This document shows positions 16,477 through 25,099 of a stretch of DNA of 64,000 bases, one piece after another. Positions within the stretch are counted from its first letter, which is position 1, and each line of letters opens with the position of its first letter. Source of the stretch: Streptomyces sp. TLI_146 (GTDB lineage Bacteria; Actinomycetota; Actinomycetes; Streptomycetales; Streptomycetaceae); contig NZ_PJMX01000001.1 of NCBI RefSeq assembly GCF_002846415.1, forward strand, positions 8,184,001 to 8,248,000. Reading direction: 5' to 3'. A model generated the notes under the pieces. That model worked only from the letters and a program-made list of their open reading frames with translations, had not been told where the DNA came from and searched no databases. A program made the position numbers and the translations under genes.

Positions 16477-16923
16477 TCACTCCTTCCGGCGGCAGGCCAG
16501 CCACACCAGCACGGCCGCCCCGGCGCCCGCCAGCAGCAGACCGCGGTGGTCCCGGGCCATCCGCGCGCCCTGGGCGGTCTTGCGCTGTACCGGTTCGGGG
16601 GCCTTCTCATGCCAGAGCCGGTCGGCCCGGGCGGCCTTCGCGCGGGCCCGCTCGGCGGCGTGGGCGGCCTTGTCCTTGACGGGGTCGGGCAGCTTGTCCT
16701 GCGCCTGATGGGCCACGTCGGCGACCCTGTTCCTCAGTCCGTCGGCCTTCGCCGTGGCCCGTTCCCTGGCCGCGGTGGCCTTTTCCTGGGCACGGGCTTT
16801 GACGTCGGCTTTGGCGGCGAGCGCCGCGACCGTGGCGCCGAGCTCGGCGCGGGTCTGCTCGACGTGCTCGCGCAGCTCCTCGGGCCCGGCGTCGCCGGGC
16901 TCTTCGTCGGGTAGCTGGGTCAT
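16477..16923 (-). CDS. DUF3618 protein
   Basis: A 148-residue protein. The N-terminal GPEELREHVEQTRAELGATV is the DUF3618 motif. An Ala/Lys/Arg-rich, coiled-coil-like centre follows, then one C-terminal membrane helix (GLLLAGAGAAVLVWLACR). It overlaps the upstream holin-like gene by 4 nt. Probably a membrane-tethered structural partner of the two neighbours; no enzyme signature is seen. Confidence 0.88.
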   Translation of the reverse strand: MTQLPDEEPGDAGPEELREHVEQTRAELGATVAALAAKADVKARAQEKATAARERATAKADGLRNRVADVAHQAQDKLPDPVKDKAAHAAERARAKAARADRLWHEKAPEPVQRKTAQGARMARDHRGLLLAGAGAAVLVWLACRRKE

Positions 16924-17357
16924 CGCTGTGCGCTCTCCTTGATCTCAGCCACGTCGGCCTTCACGCTCTCGATCGTCTGGTCAGGTACGGGCGGCGCGGC
17001 CTGGGTGACCTGTTTCTTTCCGACGACGGCCAGCACCGCAGCGATCACCCCCAGCGCGACGGTGACGATCAGCGCCGCCGCCCACACGGGCAGTGGCACG
17101 GCCAGCGCCGCGATGACGGTGGCCACCAGTGCCTGCAGCATCAGGAAGCCGACCACTCCGGCGCCGCCGAAGAGGCCGCCGCCCTTGCCGTAGCGTTTGC
17201 CCTTCTCCTTCATTTCCGCCTGCGCCAGGCGCATTTCGCCGCGCACCAGCTCCGTCAACTGCTGCGAAGCCCGGTGCGCCAGCTCGCTCACCGGCTCCTG
17301 GCCCGAGGGGTGCGGGCTGTGCTCGAACCCGGACTCCTTCGTATGCGTACCCGTCAT
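16920..17357 (-). CDS. Phage holin family (DUF1469-type) membrane protein
   Basis: A 145-residue protein. An amphipathic N-terminal region (LAHRASQQLTELVRGEMRLA) is followed by two membrane helices (VVGFLMLQALVATVIAALAV and VWAAALIVTVALGVIAAVLA) and a charged tail. This is the YqjE/Actinobacterial holin-like superfamily, which in host genomes is an envelope protein rather than a lysis protein. ATG 17357 follows GGGAGGTGACC. First gene of the three-gene operon. Confidence 0.85.
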   Translation of the reverse strand: MTGTHTKESGFEHSPHPSGQEPVSELAHRASQQLTELVRGEMRLAQAEMKEKGKRYGKGGGLFGGAGVVGFLMLQALVATVIAALAVPLPVWAAALIVTVALGVIAAVLAVVGKKQVTQAAPPVPDQTIESVKADVAEIKESAQR

Positions 17358-17478
17358 GGCGGTCACCTCCCGTCCCTCTCGTCTCGGCGGGCCGGTGTCC
17401 CGGCCCTTCCTCTCGCCTGCGAGTACCCCGAACATCGCAGTTGAGCGGGCGAGAGGTGCGATCGGCGCAGGAACCGGA

Positions 17479-18315
17479 TCACAGCCGTCTGGCCTGGGGC
17501 AGGCGTGCGAGGTTCGCGCTGGTCAGCCGGGCCGCGTGGCGGGTGGCGGCGGTCACGGTGGCCAGCCGGTGGCTGTCGGGGAGGGTCGTCCCGATGGCGG
17601 CGACGACCTTTCCGGTACGGGTGCGGACGGGCGCCGCCACGCAGGACAGCACCACGTCGTCTCCCCAGCGGTGCACGGCCGCCCCGTGCTCGCGAGCGGC
17701 GCGCAGCCGCTTCTCCCACTCGGAGGGGAGCTGGCCGGGGGGCGGCGGCGCGGCGGGTGCGGCGGCCGCCATGACGGCCTCGGCGGCGTTGCCCGGCGGC
17801 AGGACCATCCCCTGCCGGTGGGAGAAGGCCGCGTCCGCCGCTCCGGTCAGCCCGTTGACGATCACCATGCGGCCGCAGACGGGAGCCACGAGCGCGACGG
17901 CGGCCCCGGTCCACCCCGCCAGGTGCCGCAGGGGCAGAGCGGCGGCCCGGCCCAGCACGCGGTGGGACGTCCAGGAGTGCCCCAGGCGGACGATCGTCCC
18001 CCCGATCCGGTAGCGGCCCGCGCTGCGCTCCACCCCGCCCACCGCGACAAGCTGCTCCAGCAGGCGATGCGCGGTCGTCTTGGGCAGTCCCGCGTCGGCC
18101 GCGAGCTCGGTCAGCCCGGCCTCGTCCACCCGGGACAGCACCTCCAACAACAGGAAGGCGCCTTCCAGGACGCTGCGTCCGGCCGAGGGTTTCGGTCCGG
18201 TGTGCCGGGGCACGTCACCGTCTTCCTGCGGTTCCTTGTCTCGGCGGTCCGCCGACACAACCGGTCCTGTTCTGGGGGCACTTGTGGGCATGGGCATGCG
18301 GTCGGCGAGCTCCAT
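17479..18315 (-). CDS. IclR family transcriptional regulator
   Basis: A 278-residue regulator. A winged helix near residues 50-105 (LEGAFLLLEVLSRVDEAGLT, AGLPKTTAHRLLEQLV) precedes a GAF-like IclR effector domain (GKVVAAIGTTLPDSHR near the C terminus). The N-terminal 45 residues are a disordered polar extension. ATG 18315 follows CTGGAG; internal ATGs at 18297 and 18291 are possible. The ligand and targets are unknown. It is divergent from the large nSTAND gene, so it could regulate it. Confidence 0.88.
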   Translation of the reverse strand: MELADRMPMPTSAPRTGPVVSADRRDKEPQEDGDVPRHTGPKPSAGRSVLEGAFLLLEVLSRVDEAGLTELAADAGLPKTTAHRLLEQLVAVGGVERSAGRYRIGGTIVRLGHSWTSHRVLGRAAALPLRHLAGWTGAAVALVAPVCGRMVIVNGLTGAADAAFSHRQGMVLPPGNAAEAVMAAAAPAAPPPPGQLPSEWEKRLRAAREHGAAVHRWGDDVVLSCVAAPVRTRTGKVVAAIGTTLPDSHRLATVTAATRHAARLTSANLARLPQARRL

Positions 18316-18545
18316 CGGGACTCCAGAGGGGTGGCGGGAGGGCGTGCACGTCGCGTCCTGAGGGTGGGCGCGGGGCGCGCCGCTCAGCCCCGAGCCCCCG
18401 CCGCCCCATCGCACCGGGCCTGGATCGCGCGAGTCGGGATCGCGCCTGCGAGTCTGGCGCAGACACCCCACGTCAAGGGAAGCCGTCGCCCGTATCCTTT
18501 GCCGGGCGGGTTTGTGGATACGGCCGTTGAGCTGGGGGAACCGGA

Positions 18546-21500
18546 GTGGGTGACGGTTCGGGTTTCGGGGCGGAGTTACGCCGTCTGCGCGCGGAACGGG
18601 GGTTGTCGCTGGCTCGGCTGGCCGCGCTGACCCACTACAGCAAGGGTTATCTGAGCAACGTCGAAAACGCCCGCAAGGCGCCCTCCGCCGAACTGGCTCG
18701 CCGACTCGACGCGGCGCTCGGCGCCGAGGGCGATCTGGTCGCCCTGGCCGACGCCCGCGAGGAGCCCGTGTGTCCCTACCGGGGTCTGGCGGCCTTCCAA
18801 CCGGAGGACGCCGGTTGGTTCTTCGGGCGCGGGCGTATGACGGCCGACCTGGTGAAGCGAGTCAGTGACAGCGCGTCCGGACCCCTGCCCCTGGCGGTGT
18901 TCGGCGCGTCGGGGGCGGGCAAGTCCTCGCTGCTGCGCGCCGGGCTGGTCCCCGCGATCGCCCGCGGCGCCCTCGCCACCCCGGGCTCCGCCGACTGGCC
19001 GGTGCTGGTGATGACCCCCACGGCCCGCCCGGTGAACGCGCTGGCCGAAACGGTGGCCGAGTCACTGAAGGTTCCCGTCGAGACCCTGCGGAAGGGCATC
19101 GATGCAGGGGAGTTGAGTGCCGTACTGCGCAGCGCGCTCGCCGGTCGGCGCATCGTCCTCGTCGTGGACCAGTTCGAGGAGGTCTTCGCCGTCTGCGACG
19201 ACGAGGCAGAGCGCCGGGCGTTCATCACGGCCGTCTGCGACGCCGCCCGTCCCGGCCCGGACGCCTTCGCGGCCGCCGTGGTGGTGCTCGGTGTACGGGC
19301 CGACTTCTACAGCCGGTGCCTGGACCACCCCGGCTTGCTGCGGGCAGCCCAGGACAACCAGTTCGCGGTGGACGCGATGAGCCGGGACGAGCTCGTCGAG
19401 GCGATCACCGCACCGGCTCGGGCAGCCGAGCTCGCCCTGGAGCCCGGTCTGACCGAACTTCTGCTGCGTGACCTCGGTGTGGCCCCCGGCAGCGGCCACA
19501 CCACGTACGAACCGGGCGCGCTGCCCCTGCTGTCCCACGCCTTGCTGGCCACCTGGCAGGAACGCGCCGACTCGCATCTGACCGTGGCCGCCTACCAGCT
19601 CACCGGCGGTATCCACGGCGCCGTGGCGACCACCGCCGAACGCGTCTACACCCGGCTGGATCCCACGGCCCGGCAAACGGCCCGTCAGCTGCTGCTGCGC
19701 CTGATCCGCGTAGGTGAGGACGGCACCGACGCACGCCGTCGCGTCGTGCGCGACCGGCTGGTGGACCAGTGCGGCGGCAGGGCCCCGGCGATCGTGGAGG
19801 CACTGGCGGCGGCCCGGCTGCTCACCCTCCACGACACCACCGTCGAGATCACCCACGAGGCGTTGCTTCGCGCCTGGCCCCGGCTGCGGGACTGGCTCAC
19901 CGAGGATCGTCAGGGGCTGCGCGCTCTCGACCAGCTCGCCGAGGCCGCCGACGCGTGGGAAGCCCTGCAGCACGATCCGGGCACGCTGTTCCGCGGGACG
20001 CGTCTCGCCCTGGCCGGTCAATGGGCGGCCGTCCACCGCGATGCCCTCTCCGAACGCGAGGAGCGGTTCCTCCAGGCGAGCTCGGCCGCCGAGGCCGCCG
20101 AGCGGCGGACGACCCGGCGCCGGACGCGGCGCCTGCGCCAACTGGTCGGCCTTCTCACCGTCCTGCTGGTGATCGCCTCCATCTCGGTGGGGTACGCGAT
20201 GGACGCCGAGCACCAGGCCAAGAAGCAGCGCAATATCGCCGTCGCGCGCGGAGCCGCCGGTGAGGCGGTGGCGATGCGGGAGAGCAACCCCGCCCTGTCC
20301 CTGCAACTGAGCCTGGCCGCCTATCGTCTGGCGCCGACCGCCGAGACCCGGGACACGCTCCTCGGCTCGTTCGCCCTCCCTTACGCCGGCCGCCTCACCG
20401 GCCACACCGGCGAGGTCTTCACCCTGGCCATCGCCCCCGACGGCCACACCGCGATCACCGGCAGCGCCGACCACACCGCCCGGCTGTGGGACATCACCGA
20501 CGACCGCCGCCCACGGCAACTGGCCTTCCTCAGACATGCCCACGAGGTCAAGGCGGTCGCCTTCGCGCCCGGCGGTCAGCTCCTGGCCACCGCCGGCGGC
20601 TACACCGCCCGGCTGTGGGACACCTCCGATGTGCGTCGGCCCCGGGAGCTGGCCGAGCTGACCGGCCACGACGACACCGTGAAGGCCCTCGCCTTCAGCC
20701 CCGACCACCGCACCCTGGCCACCGCGAGCAGCGACCACACCGTACGTCTGTGGAACGTGACCGAGCCCCGGCACCCCCAGCTCGTGTCCACGCTGACCGG
20801 CCACACCTCGCAGCTGGGCACCGTGGTCTTCAGCCCCGACGGCCGCACCCTGATCAGCGCCGCCGACGCCACCCCCCGGGTGTGGGACGTCAGCGACCCG
20901 CGCCACCCGCACACCATCGGCTTCCTCAGCGGCCACACCGGCGGCGTCAACAAGGCGGTGTTCAGCCCCGACGGTCACATCGTGGCCACCGCCGCCTGGG
21001 ACCACACCGTGCGGCTGTGGGACCTGAGCCGTCCGCGCGCCCCACGCACGCTGGCCACCTTGACGGACCACACGGCCATCGTCTGGGCGGTGGCCTTCAG
21101 CCCCGACGGCCGCACCCTGGTCTCGACCGGGGACGGCGCCCGGCTGTGGGACGTCTCCGACCCCGTCCGTCCGGTCCGTATGACCACCCTCCCCGGGTAC
21201 TACGCCGCCGCCTTCACCCCCGACGGCCACACCCTCGCCACCACCGACCTCGACCACACCGCCCGCCTCGTCGACCTGCGCGAACTCCCGCTCGTCGGCC
21301 ACAGCAACGTCGTTGCGGGGGTGGCCCTCAGCCCGGACGGACACACCCTGGCCACCGCCAGCTGGGATCACACGGTACGGCTGTGGGACGTCACCGACCC
21401 CCGCGTCCGGCGCCCGCTCGCGACGCTGGCCGGCCACAGCAACTTCGTACGGTCGGTGGCCTTCAGTCCTGACGGACGCACCCTGGCCAGCGGCAGCGAC

Positions 21501-22328
21501 GACAACACCATACGGCTGTGGGACGTGAGCGATCCGCGCACCCCGCGCACGTTGAGGACGCTGGAGCCGCATTCCTCGGAAGTCGCCGCCGTCGCCTTCA
21601 GCCCCAACGGCCGCTGGCTGGCCGCCGGGGCGTACCAGCAGGTCAAGGTGTGGGATGTGGGCATCCGTGACCGCCCCAGAGAAGTGGCCACCCTGGACGG
21701 CTTCCCCCATATGATCTGGACGGTCGCCTTCAGCCCTGACAGCCGCACCCTGGGCGTCGGCGGCGGCCAGGGCGTCACCGCCCGCTTCTGGGACATGGGC
21801 GACCCCCGTCACCCGCGCGAGCTGGCCTTCCCGTTCGGTACCACCGACACCGTCGCGCCCGGCGCCTTCAGCCCGGACCAGAAGATCCTGGCCACGGTCA
21901 GCAACAACCTGGACAACGACAACCTCGTACGGCTGGTCGACATCGGCCGTCCTTCCCAGCCACGGCAGTTGGCCACGATCACCGGCCACACCGGCAAGGT
22001 CCGCGCGGTGGCTTTCAGCCCCGACGGTCACACCCTGGCGACCGCCGCCAACGACAAGACCATCCGGGTGTGGAACATCGCCGACCCGCGACACCCAGAA
22101 CTCCGCGCCACCCTCACCGGCCACACCGACAGTGTCACCTCGGTGGTGTTCCTGCCCGACGGCCGCACCCTGGCCACCGGCAGCGACGACCACACCGCCC
22201 GGCTGTGGAACACCTCCGTCGACCAGATCGCCGCCCGGGTCTGCGACACCGTCCACCCCGCGATCACCCGCGCGGAATGGAAGCGCTACTTCCCCCAGAC
22301 CGCCTACCGGCCCCCGTGCACCGGTTGA
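18546..22328 (+). CDS. HTH-nSTAND1-WD40 signalling NTPase
   Basis: A 1260-residue multidomain protein. An Xre-type helix-turn-helix (about 8-65; LAALTHYSKGYLSNVENARK) is followed by an nSTAND1 P-loop NTPase opening with CPYRGLAAFQPEDAGWFFGR. Walker A is GASGAGKSS (120-128, K126) and Walker B LVVDQFEEVF (D208). One membrane helix follows (LVGLLTVLLVIASISVGYAM, about 532-551), then 14 WD40 repeats to the C terminus, enough for two seven-bladed propellers. STAND NTPases are switch proteins that assemble on ligand binding; many nSTANDs act in defence or developmental signalling. No separate effector domain is seen. GTG start at 18546 follows GGGGGAA. Confidence 0.92.
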   Translation: MGDGSGFGAELRRLRAERGLSLARLAALTHYSKGYLSNVENARKAPSAELARRLDAALGAEGDLVALADAREEPVCPYRGLAAFQPEDAGWFFGRGRMTADLVKRVSDSASGPLPLAVFGASGAGKSSLLRAGLVPAIARGALATPGSADWPVLVMTPTARPVNALAETVAESLKVPVETLRKGIDAGELSAVLRSALAGRRIVLVVDQFEEVFAVCDDEAERRAFITAVCDAARPGPDAFAAAVVVLGVRADFYSRCLDHPGLLRAAQDNQFAVDAMSRDELVEAITAPARAAELALEPGLTELLLRDLGVAPGSGHTTYEPGALPLLSHALLATWQERADSHLTVAAYQLTGGIHGAVATTAERVYTRLDPTARQTARQLLLRLIRVGEDGTDARRRVVRDRLVDQCGGRAPAIVEALAAARLLTLHDTTVEITHEALLRAWPRLRDWLTEDRQGLRALDQLAEAADAWEALQHDPGTLFRGTRLALAGQWAAVHRDALSEREERFLQASSAAEAAERRTTRRRTRRLRQLVGLLTVLLVIASISVGYAMDAEHQAKKQRNIAVARGAAGEAVAMRESNPALSLQLSLAAYRLAPTAETRDTLLGSFALPYAGRLTGHTGEVFTLAIAPDGHTAITGSADHTARLWDITDDRRPRQLAFLRHAHEVKAVAFAPGGQLLATAGGYTARLWDTSDVRRPRELAELTGHDDTVKALAFSPDHRTLATASSDHTVRLWNVTEPRHPQLVSTLTGHTSQLGTVVFSPDGRTLISAADATPRVWDVSDPRHPHTIGFLSGHTGGVNKAVFSPDGHIVATAAWDHTVRLWDLSRPRAPRTLATLTDHTAIVWAVAFSPDGRTLVSTGDGARLWDVSDPVRPVRMTTLPGYYAAAFTPDGHTLATTDLDHTARLVDLRELPLVGHSNVVAGVALSPDGHTLATASWDHTVRLWDVTDPRVRRPLATLAGHSNFVRSVAFSPDGRTLASGSDDNTIRLWDVSDPRTPRTLRTLEPHSSEVAAVAFSPNGRWLAAGAYQQVKVWDVGIRDRPREVATLDGFPHMIWTVAFSPDSRTLGVGGGQGVTARFWDMGDPRHPRELAFPFGTTDTVAPGAFSPDQKILATVSNNLDNDNLVRLVDIGRPSQPRQLATITGHTGKVRAVAFSPDGHTLATAANDKTIRVWNIADPRHPELRATLTGHTDSVTSVVFLPDGRTLATGSDDHTARLWNTSVDQIAARVCDTVHPAITRAEWKRYFPQTAYRPPCTG

Positions 22329-22335
22329 GAAATCC

Positions 22336-22552
22336 CCGCCCGCCCCTGGCGGCCACCTCGTGCCGTGCAGTGGGGTGCAACGGCAACCCCGACCAGAAAT
22401 GGCTCTACAGCCCCATCAGCGGCAACTCCTTCCGCCTCCTCAACCTCAACTCGGGCCTGTGCCTGGGCATCGAGAACGCCAGCACCGCCTGGAACGCGAC
22501 GGCGGTGCAGTGCGAGTGCAACGGGAACGCCGACCAGAACTGGCACTTCTGA
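22336..22552 (+). pseudogene. Ricin B-type lectin fragment
   Basis: Directly after the WD40 stop, in another frame, about 70 codons encode NGNPDQKW, RLLNLNSGLCLGIENAST and QCECNGNADQNWHF. These are two QxW-type beta-trefoil subdomains of a ricin-like lectin. There is no proper start, signal peptide or third subdomain. It is best read as the 3' remnant of a lectin gene or of a lost C-terminal domain. Confidence 0.65.
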
Positions 22553-22570
22553 GCGGGTGTTCCCGGGAGG

Positions 22571-23521
22571 TCAGCGCTCCAGTGTGAGCACTGCCTTCCC
22601 CTTCATGCGGTTGGTCTCGCTGAGTTCATGCGCCTTGGCCGCGTCCTCCAGAGGAAGGACGTGTTCGACGGCGGCGCGCAGGCTGCCGCGTTCCACCAGG
22701 TCGGTGACGCTCTCCAGATCGACGCCGGACGGGGTGAATCCGAACTCGACGAACCGCACACCGCGCGCCGAGGCCTGCTCCCGGACAGCGGTCCGGTCGG
22801 GGCCGGTGCCCCGGACATCGATGAGGATTCCGCCCGGTGCGAGCGTGTCCAGTGACCGGGGCCCGTAGTCGCCGCCGATCGGGTCCAGGACCACGTCGAC
22901 GTCGCGGACGGCCGCCGCGAAGTCGGCGGTGGTGTAGTCGACGAGCTCGTCGGCACCCAGGCCGCGCAGGAACGCGTGCTTGTTTTCCCGGGCCGTGCCG
23001 ATGACGTGGGCACCGCGTGCTTTGGCGATCTGCACGGCGAGGTGGCCGATCCCGCCCGCTGCCGCGTGGACGAGCACCCGCTGTCCCGTACGGACGTCGG
23101 CGACCCGCACAAGCGCCTGCCAGGCGGTGAGGGCGGTGACCGGCAGAGCCGCGGCATGGATGTCGTCGATGCTCGCGGGCCGGGCGGCAAGGGCCTCCAC
23201 CGGTACGACGACGTACTCGGCGTAGGCGCCGTGGGGCGGGAACGCGCACCCGTACACCGCGTCGCCAGGCCGGAACCGTGTCACCTGCTCACCGACGGCC
23301 TCGACCACGCCGCACAGATCGAGCCCCAGGGTGATCGGCGGCTCGCCGAATCTCCGCACCGTTCCCGACCGGATCTTCCAGTCGGCCGGATTCACTCCGG
23401 CGGCATGGACGCGGACCAGAGCCTGGCCCGGACCCGGCGTCGGGCGGCCGGTCGTGACGACTTCGAGAACGTCCGGGCCGCCGTAGCGGCGCTGGCTGAC
23501 CGCGCGCATCTGGGCGCTCAT
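22571..23521 (-). CDS. NADP-dependent quinone oxidoreductase (zinc-free MDR)
   Basis: A 316-residue medium-chain dehydrogenase/reductase. The GroES-like N-terminal half has VRVHAAGVNPADWKIRSG; the Rossmann loop is VHAAAGGIGHLAVQIAKARG, the AxxGxxG pattern of quinone oxidoreductases. The Cys/His zinc ligands of alcohol dehydrogenases are absent. It probably reduces quinones or enones with NADPH. ATG 23521 is preceded by AAGGAGG. It is divergent from an HxlR regulator, the usual partner for redox-responsive genes of this type. Confidence 0.9.
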   Translation of the reverse strand: MSAQMRAVSQRRYGGPDVLEVVTTGRPTPGPGQALVRVHAAGVNPADWKIRSGTVRRFGEPPITLGLDLCGVVEAVGEQVTRFRPGDAVYGCAFPPHGAYAEYVVVPVEALAARPASIDDIHAAALPVTALTAWQALVRVADVRTGQRVLVHAAAGGIGHLAVQIAKARGAHVIGTARENKHAFLRGLGADELVDYTTADFAAAVRDVDVVLDPIGGDYGPRSLDTLAPGGILIDVRGTGPDRTAVREQASARGVRFVEFGFTPSGVDLESVTDLVERGSLRAAVEHVLPLEDAAKAHELSETNRMKGKAVLTLER

Positions 23522-23585
23522 GTAGAGCCTCCTTCTGGGGTGTTGACCCGCTCGGCGGGTTGTGATCACCATCCTCGACGCCGCC

Positions 23586-23629
23586 GGTACCTCTTGTGAA
23601 GTAGGCACCTGACTGATATCTAGGTACCT
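23586..23629. promoter_or_regulatory. Three evenly spaced GG(T/C)ACCT motifs, putative HxlR operator
   Basis: GGTACCT, GGCACCT and GGTACCT start at 23586, 23604 and 23623, so the spacing is 18 and 19 bp. The last copy is directly before the HxlR start codon, covering its translation start region. This suits an autoregulated repressor that also controls the divergent oxidoreductase. Confidence 0.5.
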
Positions 23630-23630
23630 C

Positions 23631-24047
23631 ATGGAAACCAACCCGGGTGAAGGCTTTGCCGAGTGGGCCGCCACCTACCGCCGCGACTGCCCCTCGCGCA
23701 CCGTTGTCGAGGCCTTGGCCAACAAGTGGGTGCTGTACGTCCTGGGAGCCCTGCGCCGGCACGACCGCCCGATGCGCTTCAGTGAACTGCGGCGGCTCCT
23801 GGACGGGATCACCCAGAAGATGCTGACCCAGACGCTGCGCGCGCTGGAACGCGATGGCCTCGTGCGCCGCACGGTCTACCCCACCGTGCCACCTCGCGTG
23901 GAGTACGGGCTGACCGACCTCGGGGTCGAGGCCGGGCGGCTGACCAGCGCCATCGGCGCATGGTCCGTGGAGCACGCCCAGCACATCCTGGCCGCCCGTC
24001 AGACCTTCGACGACCAGGCCGCCATGGCGCCGCAACCCCTTCGGTAG
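23631..24047 (+). CDS. HxlR family winged-helix regulator
   Basis: A 138-residue protein with the HxlR signature: CPSRTVVEALANKWVLYVLG, MRFSELRRLLDGITQKMLTQ, and LERDGLVRRTVYPTVPPRVE. The Cys near residue 20 is the conserved redox or electrophile-sensing Cys of HypR/QsrR-type members. It probably senses reactive electrophiles or quinones and controls the divergent quinone oxidoreductase. No strong ribosome-binding site precedes ATG 23631; translation may be leaderless or weak. Confidence 0.9.
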   Translation: METNPGEGFAEWAATYRRDCPSRTVVEALANKWVLYVLGALRRHDRPMRFSELRRLLDGITQKMLTQTLRALERDGLVRRTVYPTVPPRVEYGLTDLGVEAGRLTSAIGAWSVEHAQHILAARQTFDDQAAMAPQPLR

Positions 24048-24060
24048 ATACCGCGGGGCT

Positions 24061-25008
24061 TCAGATCAACCCCCGACGGGCCGCGATCACCCCTGCCTGG
24101 AAGCGGTTGGCGGCGCCCAGTTCCTCGTGCAGGCGGCTGATCCGGCGCCGCATCGTCCGTACCGACCAGCCCAACTGGCGGGCGATCGCCTCGTCCTTGA
24201 GCCCACCCACCAGCAGGGTGAGCATCTGGCGGTCCTCCTCGTCGAGAGGGTCGTCGGCGGGCGCGTCCAGCGGGGTGGCCGTGCGCCAGCACAGCTCCCA
24301 GTAGTCGATCAGCCCGTCCAGCAGGGCGGAGGGACGGATGACGGCCGCGCGTACCTCCGTGGTGAGGTCGAGGGAGAGCGGCATCAGGGCGAGGCGCCGG
24401 TCCGCGATGGCCAGTTTGATACGGAGACCGGGCAGGACCCGGGCCTGCTCGCCGCGGTGCACCAACTCGCGGATGTCGCCCAGCACACCGGGCCATTCCA
24501 GAGCCTCGGGGGCGTACACCGCGCGATAGCGGACGCCCCGGGTGAGGGCCGTCGCCTCGACCGGGTTGGAGGTGGTGAGTGCGTACGGCGGACGGTCCAG
24601 GGTGATGACCTCCTCGCGCGCCTCCTGCTGCAGTTGTACGAACCAGCGGCCCAACGCCTCGCCGCCGGTGATGACTTCGACCTGCTCGAAGCTGCCCTGC
24701 TCGGCCGTGGTGAACAGGCGGGAGAGCTCCCCGGCGGCCGCCCGTACGCCGTCGAGGTCGGCGGTACGGGAGCGCACCAGGGACTCCAGGGCCGCGCCCG
24801 GCTCAATGGCCGCGTACCGGCGGCGGGTTCCGGAGAGCCGCCCCACCAGGCCGTTCTCGCGCAGCCGGTCCAGGGCGCGGGCGACCCGCTCGGTCGAGCA
24901 GGACAGGTCGTCGGCCAGCTCGGCGGGAGCGGCGGTGTGGCGGACGAGGATCGCGCGGTAGACGCTCTCGTCGAACGGGTCGATTCCGGCAGCGGTCAGC
25001 TGGGGCAT
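24061..25008 (-). CDS. TrmB/LuxR-like helix-turn-helix regulator
   Basis: A 315-residue regulator with two DNA-binding ends. The N-terminal winged helix (AELADDLSCSTERVARALDR, LRENGLVGRL) is TrmB-like. The central region resembles a phospholipase D-like sensor fold (GVRYRAVYAPEAL, ADRRLALMPLSL). The C-terminal LuxR-type HTH is KDEAIARQLGWSVRTMRRRI. This architecture is common in Streptomyces beside secreted-enzyme genes. It is divergent from the large subtilase gene and probably controls it. ATG 25008 is chosen at the start of the conserved frame. Confidence 0.85.
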   Translation of the reverse strand: MPQLTAAGIDPFDESVYRAILVRHTAAPAELADDLSCSTERVARALDRLRENGLVGRLSGTRRRYAAIEPGAALESLVRSRTADLDGVRAAAGELSRLFTTAEQGSFEQVEVITGGEALGRWFVQLQQEAREEVITLDRPPYALTTSNPVEATALTRGVRYRAVYAPEALEWPGVLGDIRELVHRGEQARVLPGLRIKLAIADRRLALMPLSLDLTTEVRAAVIRPSALLDGLIDYWELCWRTATPLDAPADDPLDEEDRQMLTLLVGGLKDEAIARQLGWSVRTMRRRISRLHEELGAANRFQAGVIAARRGLI

Positions 25009-25060
25009 GGCCAGGATCTTGGCCCGTATGTGCCAGGGGCCGCAATGGGCCAGGCCAAAT

Positions 25061-25078
25061 GGTTGTCTGGACCACTGG
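25061..25078. promoter_or_regulatory. dre-like (DasR-type) element before the subtilase
   Basis: TTGTCTGGACCA (25063-25074) matches 10 of 12 positions of the DasR operator core TGGTCTAGACCA, and the flanking ACCACT also fits. It lies between the divergent regulator and subtilase starts. A real paired dre occurs at 46862-46891. Confidence 0.45.
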
Positions 25079-25099
25079 ATTCCGATTACTTGGTCCGGC

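Noticed and set aside
16920..17357. Prophage lysis gene (holin)
   Set aside because: No other phage genes are near; the DUF3618 and DUF4235 neighbours mark the common host envelope trio.
19062..22256. A 1064-codon antisense frame over the WD40 gene
   Set aside because: Repetitive because the WD repeats are repetitive; no recognisable product.
22329..22552. Lectin domain joined to the WD40 protein by a sequencing frameshift
   Set aside because: The WD40 protein ends with a plausible C terminus and stop before the lectin similarity begins; a remnant is simpler.
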